From the NCBI RefSeq assembly GCF_014174515.1, contig NZ_JACJUG010000009.1:1-64000 (forward strand): a stretch of 64,000 bases of DNA. The letters run 5' to 3'. Position 1 is the first letter of the stretch; every line of letters begins with the position of its first letter. The DNA comes from Mitsuaria sp. WAJ17 (lineage in GTDB: Bacteria > Pseudomonadota > Gammaproteobacteria > Burkholderiales > Burkholderiaceae_C). The translations under genes and the position numbers were made by a program. The notes under the pieces are model-generated. The model saw nothing but the letters and a program-made list of their open reading frames with translations. It did not search any database and was not told the origin of the DNA. Below, piece by piece: positions 53,626 through 59,960 of the stretch.

Positions 53626-53822
53626 TCGTCGGCCAGCTCGCCGTCCAATTTCCAAGACCGACCCTCAAGCCACCACAGCGCGCCCTGCACCACAGGAGCG
53701 CGCTACTGGTACTTGTGCGCAACCCCATGCCACGCTGGCAGCGCAACGACAAGAAAGCATCAAGGGCGCCCCCAAAAAATGCATGCCCGGCATAGGCGAA
53801 GGTTTCATGCGCCCCACCAACG

Positions 53823-53843
53823 AAAAAGGCACCCGAAGGTGCC
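53823..53843 (-). terminator. Minus-strand hairpin terminator
   Basis: GGCACC (53828-53833), tetraloop, GGTGCC (53838-53843). On the minus strand it is followed by TTTTT. No annotated minus-strand gene ends immediately upstream; the SRAP gene stop is 490 bases away. Confidence 0.65.
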
Positions 53844-54017
53844 CTGACGCAAGACGCGGCGCGAGCGCCGCAGGCATCACATGTGGTCAATCATCATAGG
53901 TACTCTCCTATGAAATGCATCGCAATGCTGGCACGAATGGCCCCAATCATGGCCCCATTCTGAACACCACCCTCAGGGCTCCTGAAGATGGGGCAACGCC
54001 CTCGCAAAACTGAAAAG

Positions 54018-54033
54018 CTGTATATTTATACAG
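54018..54033. promoter_or_regulatory. LexA (SOS) box
   Basis: CTGTATATTTATACAG matches the enterobacterial consensus CTG-N10-CAG at both arms and in the TATA-rich core. It ends one base before the ATG at 54035, so repression would be tight and the mRNA nearly leaderless. Confidence 0.85.
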
Positions 54034-54034
54034 C

Positions 54035-54346
54035 ATGAAGGTGGCTGTACTCAGGTTGAGGAAAGACGGGATGAAGCTGGCCCGCGATCAGCTAGGCGCG
54101 CCGTCCGCGGGCTGGCTCACTGTCGACCGCTGGAGGCTATCCAACCGCTTCGAGGATCGCATGGTGACCTCGGCCACCCTCAGATGCGGGCCGGGACGCG
54201 GCGCCTCTTATGTAATCCCGGCAATCCACGACTGCGTACTGACAGCTATGGACGAACGCGGATTCTTGCTGACGGGGCGAGAGGCCTCCGACCACCTCCA
54301 GGAGCCCGGGCCCCGACAAGCCTGGTGGTGCCAGGTCAGCGAGTAG
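54035..54346 (+). CDS. Small SOS-box-controlled protein
   Basis: A 103-residue product starting MKVAVLRLRKDGMKLARDQL. Motifs visible are GWLTVDRWRLSNRFEDRMVTSATLRCGPGRG and CVLTAMDERGFLLTGREAS. There is no signal or membrane segment. The placement directly under a consensus LexA box and its 11-base convergent overlap with the SRAP gene make a DNA-damage role likely. I recall similar small unnamed proteins near SOS genes in Burkholderiales but cannot assign a function. If the ATG at 54035 is used there is no room for a Shine-Dalgarno outside the LexA box; an internal ATG at 54071 is the alternative. Confidence 0.7.
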   Translation: MKVAVLRLRKDGMKLARDQLGAPSAGWLTVDRWRLSNRFEDRMVTSATLRCGPGRGASYVIPAIHDCVLTAMDERGFLLTGREASDHLQEPGPRQAWWCQVSE

Positions 54347-55046
54347 CTAGAAGCTGGTCGGTCCGGTGAGCATCTGACAGATCGAACAGCTCAAGGGCAG
54401 GCGGCCTGATCAGAGCAAGGGCCTGGTCGGCGGGACCACGCAGCCAGGCCTCCCAGGCTGCGGGGTCCAGATGCACCAACGAGCGCTTGTCCTGAGCATC
54501 TGCCGGCAGAACTGGGTCAGGCTTGTGCAGGCGGTTCAACAACGGATGCTGGTCGCAGTTCGTAGTGATCATGGTGAAGTTGGGCACCACCTCGCCAGAC
54601 CGCGGATCGACCCACTCCGACCATAGCCCTGCCAGTGCCCAGGGCAGCCCGTCGGCGCGTCGCAACTGCCACCAGATATTCTTGCCAGTCTCCCAGTTCG
54701 GCTCCTGATACCACGCAGCCGGGACGACGCAGCGGCGCCCTCTCGCCCAGGCCTCACGGAAGGTCACCTTTTTCTCAATGCCTTCGATCCGGGCATTGTT
54801 CGTCGACCTCGGCCGCCCCTGCTTCCCAGGCACCTTGGACGGCAGACGATCAATACGCTCAGGTTGCCCGGGACGGATCAGGCCCCATTGCCCCACGACG
54901 CACTCCAGCCCTTCCCCGCCGGCTCGCAAAAAGGCCCCGCGGCCGAACGGGCCAACGATGGGCGCCTCAAGGAATGGATCAGGTACCAAGGTCCGGAAGT
55001 AGGTGACGATGTCGCCCTTGGGGCTCACGTGGTAGAGGTTGCACAT
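54336..55046 (-). CDS. SRAP-domain protein (YedK/HMCES-type, divergent)
   Basis: A 236-residue SOS-response-associated peptidase-family protein. The mature N-terminus would be Cys2 (MCNLYHVSPKGD), the residue that crosslinks to abasic sites. NNARIEGIEKKVTFREAWARGRRCVVPAAWYQEPNW carries the Asn-Ala-Arg and the catalytic Glu in altered context (canonical is GFYEW). DQHPLLNRLHKPDPVLP supplies the His. It shields abasic sites in single-stranded DNA. Start 55046 has GAGGGA upstream and preserves Cys2. It converges with the SOS-box gene. The divergent Glu motif suggests the phage/plasmid-borne subgroup. Confidence 0.85.
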   Translation of the reverse strand: MCNLYHVSPKGDIVTYFRTLVPDPFLEAPIVGPFGRGAFLRAGGEGLECVVGQWGLIRPGQPERIDRLPSKVPGKQGRPRSTNNARIEGIEKKVTFREAWARGRRCVVPAAWYQEPNWETGKNIWWQLRRADGLPWALAGLWSEWVDPRSGEVVPNFTMITTNCDQHPLLNRLHKPDPVLPADAQDKRSLVHLDPAAWEAWLRGPADQALALIRPPALELFDLSDAHRTDQLLATR

Positions 55047-55178
55047 GTCTATCCCTCTGGAAGCATCGTCGACGAATTCAACGACGCATCCAAGACTAAC
55101 AACATCATCCAGAAGCCCCTGGTCAAGCCACTCACGGAGCACCCCGTCGAGCTGTGCCAGCCCGGCAGCAAAAGCAGG

Positions 55179-55326
55179 GGCGCCACCATGAGTAGCTGAT
55201 CAAGGGCGTGCTCGTTTTGCACCGAATGCCCCTTCAAGCCGGCCACAAAAAGCCTAGGCGCCACCATGAGTAGCCTCATCCTGGCACTGCTCGTTTCGCA
55301 CCGAACGGCTCTGCAAACCGGCCATA
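55179..55326. repeat. Imperfect direct repeat, period 78-79 bp
   Basis: GGCGCCACCATGAGTAGC occurs at 55179 and again at 55257. Further along, TGCTCGTTTTGCACCGAA (55209) is matched by TGCTCGTTTCGCACCGAA (55288), and CAAGCCGGCCA by CAAACCGGCCA. The copies are interrupted by unmatched bases. Confidence 0.85.
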
Positions 55327-55523
55327 AACGTCAAAGCGGCAACCTGTGTTCTCTTATGCTTTGTCTTGCTGCAGAAGTTCAGTAGGTGGGGAGTGAGGGG
55401 CCAAAACAGCACCTCTCCCCGCTCTGAGCGCAGCGAATCTGCCTTGAGAATCAACGCCTGAAAGGAGCACCTAATTGATGAAACGCTTCAACAAACAGCA
55501 GCGCTACTGCGCCGCACAAGCGC

Positions 55524-55548
55524 AAAAAAGCCCGCCAAAAGGCAGGCT
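55524..55548 (-). terminator. Minus-strand rho-independent terminator
   Basis: Read on the minus strand: AGCCTGCC, loop TTTT, GGCGGGCT, then a run of T (complement of 55524-55529). One G-T pair occurs in the eight-base stem. It is well placed to stop transcription coming out of the prophage late operon. Confidence 0.8.
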
Positions 55549-55678
55549 CAATTGCCCAGGTGAAAGCCTGGCAACCACCCGTCACCTTGATGAAGGGCAG
55601 CCGTCTGGGGAGACAGCCAAACTTTATACCTGTGGCGGGACCTCGACGCAAATCTGCCTTACCTTTGAAAGGGCAAAC

Positions 55679-55858
55679 ATGCAAAAAGTTCCATCCGAAG
55701 AGGTTCAAGCGAAGCCGGCAACGCGCCGGGAAAAACTGCTCAGTGACACGACGGCGGTTGCTGGACTGCTCTTCAGCTGCACGTCGTTGGTCTGGCAGGT
55801 ATCCGTTCTGCTGCACCAGATTCAGGCGCTGATGGATGTCTTGTCCAACGTAGCGTAG
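55679..55858 (+). CDS. Possible small membrane protein
   Basis: A 59-residue ORF with GAAAGGG ahead of the ATG. A polar N-terminus (MQKVPSEEVQAKPATRREKL) precedes one hydrophobic segment, VAGLLFSCTSLVWQVSVLL. It could be a phage moron or toxin-like peptide, but there is no family match and the gene may be spurious. Confidence 0.35.
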   Translation: MQKVPSEEVQAKPATRREKLLSDTTAVAGLLFSCTSLVWQVSVLLHQIQALMDVLSNVA

Positions 55859-55874
55859 CCCCTCGCTAGAAAAG

Positions 55875-55901
55875 CTGGCCCGGCAAACCACGCCGGGCCA
55901 G
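55875..55901. terminator. Strong GC hairpin
   Basis: CTGGCCCGGC (55875-55884) pairs with GCCGGGCCAG (55892-55901). Minus-strand readout continues CTTTTC, so it is a better terminator for leftward transcription from the prophage. Confidence 0.65.
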
Positions 55902-56121
55902 TAAATTCACCAGCGACGGTGACCTGAGGCAAGTGTCGGGACCGCCGCAGCGTCCAGCACCTGCTGCTGACGGAAGGCCAATATGAGGGCGGCCCCGGCT
56001 TTGCGCCTCTCCACGGGGCCGGACAATGCTCGGCCCCTCCTCTCACTCACTTGCGCAGTTTGTCCTGCACGGCAGCTCAGTCACCAACATGCGCCCGGCG
56101 CAACGGCATGCTGAGCAAGAT

Positions 56122-56910
56122 TTAGAACAACCCAGCCGGCTCGGCAGCCTGATCCCATGACCAGATCACCAGCTCCTTGCGATCTGCCTTCTTGGCCCCG
56201 CCTCCGACCGTATAGCTGATGTCCAGGCTCTCCATGTAGAAGCCTTCGAAGCAGGCCCGGATGTCAGGGTGATCGTTGATGCTGATCATCGCCTTGCCCT
56301 GCAGCTCGCCCATGACCTGAGCCATCAGCCGGTACTGCTCGAATGGGAAGGCCACTCCGTAGCCCTCAGTCTGCCAGTAGGGCGGGTCGAGGTAGAAGAA
56401 CGAATGCGGTCGATCGTAGCGGCGCATGCACTCGCGCCAGTCCAGCCGTTCGATGTAGGTGCTGGCCAAGCGCAGGTGCGCCGCGCTCAGCTGCTCCTCA
56501 ATCCGCAGCAGGTTGACCGGGGGCGCAGTAGTTGCAGTCCCCCAAGTCTGCCCTTCGACTTTGCCACCGAAGCATTGGTGCTGCAGGTAGTAGAAGCGGG
56601 CCGCACGCTGGACGTCGGTGAGCGTCTCGGGCGGGGTGTCCTGCAGCCACTTGAAGACCTCACGGCTGGAAAGCGCCCACTTGAACTGGCGCACGAACTC
56701 CTCGAGGTGATGCTTGACGACGCGGTATAGGTTGACCAGGTCGCCATTGACGTCGTTGATCACCTCAACATCCGCCGGGGGGCGCAGGAAGTACAGAGCC
56801 GCGCCCCCTGCGAAGACTTCGACGTAAGTCTTGTGCGGAGGGAAGCGCGGGATGAGTTGATCGGCCAGGCGCCTCTTGCCGCCGATCCAAGGAATGATGG
56901 GTTGAGCCAT
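56122..56910 (-). CDS. Phage DNA adenine methylase (D12 class)
   Basis: A 262-residue N6-adenine methyltransferase. SAM motif PWIGGKRRLADQLIPRF (FxGxK type) is at the N-terminus, then YVEVFAGGAALYF, VINDVNGDLVNLYRVVKHH and the catalytic motif YLDPPYW. This is the Dam/D12 class, probably with a short target. Start 56910 precedes the conserved region directly. It is the last gene of the late operon, 136 bases after the spanin stop, and a palindrome (GCCTCCC/GGGAGGC, 56942-56955) sits in that gap. It may protect phage DNA from host restriction. Confidence 0.9.
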   Translation of the reverse strand: MAQPIIPWIGGKRRLADQLIPRFPPHKTYVEVFAGGAALYFLRPPADVEVINDVNGDLVNLYRVVKHHLEEFVRQFKWALSSREVFKWLQDTPPETLTDVQRAARFYYLQHQCFGGKVEGQTWGTATTAPPVNLLRIEEQLSAAHLRLASTYIERLDWRECMRRYDRPHSFFYLDPPYWQTEGYGVAFPFEQYRLMAQVMGELQGKAMISINDHPDIRACFEGFYMESLDISYTVGGGAKKADRKELVIWSWDQAAEPAGLF

Positions 56911-57046
56911 GTGGGTCCAATTCGTGGTTACACTGCGCCCCGCCTCCCGGGAGGCAGGTGGGGCCTTGGCTGGGCTCACAGGCGCGATCTGTGGGTTTGG
57001 TGACCTCAGGCGGTGTTGCTGCACTTCCTGGGGTCGCCCTGCTTCT

Positions 57047-57592
57047 TTATTGCCGGAGAGGCTTCGCTATTGCGTCGTACTGCCGCTCGCAGAGCCGGCC
57101 GCTGACGCGGGCCTGGTCGGCATACTCCGCAAGTTCTCCCGCAGCCTGATCAAGCCGGCCGAGCAGCTCGGCGAGCAGATCTCCGGCGCCGGCGGCTGCC
57201 GCGCCTCGTTCGGTAGCTCGGGGATCTCCGGGGCAGGCACCACCACCGGCAGCGACGGCAAGCTCGGCGACACGTTGGCGCAGGCCGTCAGCAGTAGCGC
57301 GAGCAGCGCGGGCGTCGGCTTGAGCAGCCTGGCGGGCGATTTGTTCAGCATCTCTTGCCTCTTGCATGGTCTTGCCGCGCGCCGCGGCCATGGCTGCCCG
57401 TTCGGCCGCCGCTTGGTTGATGGCCGCCAGCTGGCGGGAGTGCTCAGCCTGCAGCTGGGCGCGCAGGGCCTCGGTCTGAGAGACCGCAGCCTCCAGGCGC
57501 AAGGTCTGCGTGCCCAGGGCGGCCGACAGGATGAAGAAGGCCCCCAGCGTCAGCCAGGTGCGGGCTGAGATTAGCGAGAGCGGACCGATCAT
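57047..57592 (-). CDS. Rz-like inner-membrane spanin (DUF2514 type)
   Basis: A 181-residue protein with one N-terminal membrane helix (LTLGAFFILSAALGTQTL). A long periplasmic Ala/Gln/Arg coiled coil follows (QTEALRAQLQAEHSRQLAAINQAAAERAAM), then the C-terminal ARVSGRLCERQYDAI typical of DUF2514 phage proteins. It spans the periplasm and pairs with the outer-membrane o-spanin to disrupt the outer membrane in lysis. It overlaps the endolysin by four bases and contains the Rz1 gene in another frame. Confidence 0.85.
   Translation of the reverse strand: MIGPLSLISARTWLTLGAFFILSAALGTQTLRLEAAVSQTEALRAQLQAEHSRQLAAINQAAAERAAMAAARGKTMQEARDAEQIARQAAQADARAARATADGLRQRVAELAVAAGGGACPGDPRATERGAAAAGAGDLLAELLGRLDQAAGELAEYADQARVSGRLCERQYDAIAKPLRQ
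57067..57351 (-). CDS. Rz1-like outer-membrane spanin lipoprotein, nested in Rz
   Basis: A 94-residue ORF wholly inside the spanin gene in a different frame. It has a lipoprotein signal ending LLLTAC (Cys24), then the Pro-rich stretch ANVSPSLPSLPVVVPAPEIPELP that marks o-spanins. AGAGG lies upstream of the ATG at 57351. The mature part is 71 residues. The nested layout is the same as lambda Rz/Rz1. Confidence 0.8.
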   Translation of the reverse strand: MLNKSPARLLKPTPALLALLLTACANVSPSLPSLPVVVPAPEIPELPNEARQPPAPEICSPSCSAGLIRLRENLRSMPTRPASAAGSASGSTTQ

Positions 57593-58203
57593 GAGAATGC
57601 CTCCAGCGCCAGGTCGTAGCGCTTGCGGCGGTCCTCGAGCCCGGCGAGCGCCGGGCCGTTGATGGCACGAGTTACCGCGACGACGTCGCCGGCGTCAGCG
57701 CCCCGGAGGCAGCCGGCCGAGACGAAGAACCAGGCGCCCGTCATCGCGGCATGTGCAGGCGTCTGCACCAGGTCAGGCTGCGACTTGTAGGGCGCGTTGA
57801 TCGCAGCCTCCGCAGCGAGGTAGTTGGCCCGCCCCGTGAGCTGCAAGAGCCCCCGGCCGCGGTACCGCCAGCCATCGCCCGACGCCTCGTCGCCGTTGCC
57901 ATTCCTGTTCGCATAGGCACGGTTGGCCAGGGCCTGCGGGTTGCGCAGGTACTGCGCCGCCTCGGCCATCGTGGCGAAGCGCGAGGGCCACATGACGCGG
58001 ATGCGTTCCGGCGTCGTGTAGTACAGCCCCTCCTCCAGCGTGCTCAACCCGGCCGACTCGTGGGCGCATTGGCTGATGAACGCTGCCTCCCGCTTCGGCG
58101 AGTTGATGCCGAAGCGCACGCAGGCCTCGGCCAGCGGCGTCGCGAAGATCTTGGCCAGCGTGGGCGTGATGCCGGCCGCAATCAGGGTATCGATGCTGAT
58201 CAT
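57589..58203 (-). CDS. Endolysin, glycoside hydrolase family 19 type
   Basis: A 204-residue chitinase-like lysozyme. Catalytic Glu49 is in SQCAHESAGLSTLEEG (a second Glu, residue 57 or 58, follows), and GWRYRGRGLLQLTGRANY is the substrate-binding motif. The C-terminus GAWFFVSAGC...AVTRAINGPALAGLEDR is usual for phage GH19 enzymes. It cleaves peptidoglycan. No signal peptide, so it needs the holin. It overlaps both the holin and spanin genes by four bases. Confidence 0.92.
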   Translation of the reverse strand: MISIDTLIAAGITPTLAKIFATPLAEACVRFGINSPKREAAFISQCAHESAGLSTLEEGLYYTTPERIRVMWPSRFATMAEAAQYLRNPQALANRAYANRNGNGDEASGDGWRYRGRGLLQLTGRANYLAAEAAINAPYKSQPDLVQTPAHAAMTGAWFFVSAGCLRGADAGDVVAVTRAINGPALAGLEDRRKRYDLALEAFS

Positions 58204-58610
58204 GACTGCTGCCCCTTCAAGACATCGCGCACGTCAGAGGCGGCGTCCTCGGCCAGTTCGCCGATGTCCTTACCCTCACGGCGAATGAGCCAGGTGAAGA
58301 TCGCGCGGACCAGGGCCCAGCCCGGCAGCCCGCACAGAAAGCTCAGGCCGAACAGGACCGCCAGGCCGAGCGGGCCAGAGATGGCCAGATCACTCATGCC
58401 AACCCAGTGCAGCAGCCAGGCGCCGCCCGCGATGGAGCTGACCAGCGTGCTGATGAGGCCCACGGCCCACTCGCGACCAGAGCGCGGCGGGGTCATGAGC
58501 ATGACGACGGCCGCGGCCAGGCTGAACGCCCCCGCGGTGACGCCGGCGGCGCCGCCGACGAGTTTCCAGCCAGCGAGCCCGGCGACGCTGCTCGATGTAG
58601 GTTCGGCCAT
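58200..58610 (-). CDS. Holin
   Basis: A 136-residue membrane protein with about three helices: LVGGAAGVTAGAFSLAAAVVML, WAVGLISTLVSSIAGGAWLLHWVG, and GPLGLAVLFGLSFLCGLPGWALV. A charged C-terminus (RREGKDIGELAEDAASDV) follows. Size, topology and position before the endolysin identify it as a holin. GGGAGG precedes the ATG at 58610. Confidence 0.8.
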   Translation of the reverse strand: MAEPTSSSVAGLAGWKLVGGAAGVTAGAFSLAAAVVMLMTPPRSGREWAVGLISTLVSSIAGGAWLLHWVGMSDLAISGPLGLAVLFGLSFLCGLPGWALVRAIFTWLIRREGKDIGELAEDAASDVRDVLKGQQS

Positions 58611-58841
58611 ATGCCTCCCGATAGAGTGAATCGATGAAATGAATGGCCCGCACCTGCGGGCCGGGGCCGTCCAGGGCGTCATCACTCCCTGGTGGTGGGG
58701 ACGCGCCGCAGGCAGCCGAATGCGAGGGCGCCGTAGCCCCCACCCTGAGCACTGGCCGTCACCGGCCGACGATTGCCGCACTCGACGCGGCCGCACTCGT
58801 CAGCGCCGGGTCGAGAGCAGGTCGGACAGGCCTTCGGAGGC

Positions 58842-59108
58842 TCAGGCCTCGGCCGGCGTGAAGTCGACATAGAACTTCTGGCCAGGCGCGTACTTGCCGT
58901 GCAGGGCCGGGTTGTTGATGTAGATCTCGCAGTTGGCCTGGGGCGACCACTTCGCGAAAGTGTTGTCTTCGTCCGAGCCGTCCTCGGGGTAGCCGCCACT
59001 CTTGGAGACGGCGTTGAACTTGACACGCTCGGCGCAGACGTTGCCGGCGTGGTCGACGGTGCGGTCGACAGAGGTGACGACGAACTTGGCTCGCATGGGA
59101 GTACTCAT
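58842..59108 (-). CDS. Phage protein of unknown function
   Basis: An 88-residue protein, MSTPMRAKFVVTSVDRTVDH then AGNVCAERVKFNAVSKSGGYPEDGSDEDN, ending HGKYAPGQKFYVDFTPAEA. It appears to be a small beta-rich fold. Similar proteins sit between tail and lysis genes of other prophages, but no function is known. AAGGAAA precedes the ATG. The 231 bases between its stop and the holin hold nothing I can identify. Confidence 0.7.
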   Translation of the reverse strand: MSTPMRAKFVVTSVDRTVDHAGNVCAERVKFNAVSKSGGYPEDGSDEDNTFAKWSPQANCEIYINNPALHGKYAPGQKFYVDFTPAEA

Positions 59109-59155
59109 GGGTTTCCTTGTGGGTGAGTGCCGCGTGGATGCGCGCGGCGCGCGTA

Positions 59156-59187
59156 GAAAGGCCCGCCGCGGCATGCCGGGGCGGGCC
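59156..59187 (-). terminator. Terminator after phage papain-like gene
   Basis: GGCCCGCC (59160-59167) pairs with GGCGGGCC (59180-59187). On the minus strand it is followed by TTTC. It may separate the tail genes from the lysis cassette. Confidence 0.6.
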
Positions 59188-59208
59188 TCGTGAAGGGGCG
59201 GAAGGGGC

Positions 59209-59634
59209 CTAGCTGCAGACCATCCAGGACTCGCGGGGCGTGATGTGCGAGATGTCGTCGCGGAAGCGGCGGCGACCGCCGGCGACGGCCGCCGCCTCGA
59301 AGAGCTCATTGCAGAACCAGGCGTCAGGCTCTGCCCAGTCCCGCCTCAGCAGAAAGCCGAAGATCGCGGTCCAGTCGTAGGGCTTGCCCAGCTGAGCGCG
59401 TACGAAGTCCAACGCGGCCTGCTCGTCGACGAGCGGGATCTCGATCTCCTCGATCACCGAGTACTCCTCGACGATGTCGATCAGCCGGCGACGACGAACG
59501 CCACCATGCGCGAAGGTCGAGTCGATCACATGCTCGCTGTCCTCGACGATCACCAGGTGCGACCAGGGCGACCAGGACCAGGCGCGAATCAGCCAGGAGC
59601 CCAGCGTGCGCTTGCGGCAGAAGATCACTTTCAT
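59209..59634 (-). CDS. Permuted papain-like (NlpC/P60-superfamily, YiiX-like) phage protein
   Basis: A 141-residue protein. His26 lies in WSPWSHLVIVED and Cys108 in DAWFCNELFEAAA. The His precedes the Cys, as in the circularly permuted NlpC/P60 fold. LGKPYDWTAIFGFLL resembles the conserved GxPYD(W/Y) loop. Possible roles are peptidoglycan or amide hydrolysis during entry or at the tail tip. GGAGG precedes the start at 59634. It starts two bases after the stop of the next tail gene. Confidence 0.72.
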   Translation of the reverse strand: MKVIFCRKRTLGSWLIRAWSWSPWSHLVIVEDSEHVIDSTFAHGGVRRRRLIDIVEEYSVIEEIEIPLVDEQAALDFVRAQLGKPYDWTAIFGFLLRRDWAEPDAWFCNELFEAAAVAGGRRRFRDDISHITPRESWMVCS

Positions 59635-59636
59635 AG

Positions 59637-59960
59637 TCAACCTCCGAAGTAGAGTTTCAACAGGGCGGCTTGCTCGCTGGGGCGGGCGGGCGTTCCTTGA
59701 ATGCGAGCCTTGAGCGACGCGTCCACGCCGGGGGTGCCGGCGGCGATGATGGCGTCGATGCCCTGCCCCACAAAGGGGTGCTTCACCCAGATCCACTTGC
59801 GAACCTTGCAGGACTCAAGGAAGGCCCGAACCGTCGGGTCGGTGCTGCCCAGCACGGCCAGCTGAGCTGCCTCGAAGCGATCGAAGAACGGGCCGACGTC
59901 CACGTAGAAGGAGGTGTCCTCCTTCACCGCGGCGTCGTTCAGGGTGGCGAACTGGTTCAT
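59637..59960 (-). CDS. Phage protein of unknown function
   Basis: A 107-residue protein, MNQFATLNDAAVKEDTSFYV, with FFDRFEAAQLAVLGSTDPTVRAFLESCKVRKWIWVKHPFV and a helical C-terminus. No family recognised. It overlaps the receptor-type gene by four bases, so it belongs to the tail operon and could be a small chaperone or structural protein. Confidence 0.65.
   Translation of the reverse strand: MNQFATLNDAAVKEDTSFYVDVGPFFDRFEAAQLAVLGSTDPTVRAFLESCKVRKWIWVKHPFVGQGIDAIIAAGTPGVDASLKARIQGTPARPSEQAALLKLYFGG

Larger units (their letters stand above)
53364..54017. other. Non-coding stretch after cold-shock gene
   Basis: No ORF here is credible: the frames that stay open do so because of the tandem repeat. 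Besides that array (53532-53625) and a minus-strand hairpin (53823-53843) I see nothing. The last 130 bases before the LexA box are AT-richer than average. Confidence 0.5.
55047..55678. other. Gene-poor stretch left of prophage genes
   Basis: This 632-base region holds the imperfect direct repeat and a minus-strand terminator described separately. An ORF from ATG 55478 has a good Shine-Dalgarno (AAAGGAG) but runs through that terminator and lacks coding character before residue 68. I see no reliable gene here. Confidence 0.45.

Noticed and set aside
53312..53890. Minus-strand ORF with TMRPTMRPT repeats
   Set aside because: Its repeats come from the 12-bp tandem DNA repeat, it overlaps the end of the cold-shock gene and has no ribosome site.
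55179..55326. Integron attC sites
   Set aside because: Repeats lack the RYYYAAC/GTTRRRY core pairs and no integrase gene is present.
55451..55891. Minus-strand 146-residue ORF
   Set aside because: A strong minus-strand terminator (55524-55548) lies inside it, and no family or ribosome site supports it.
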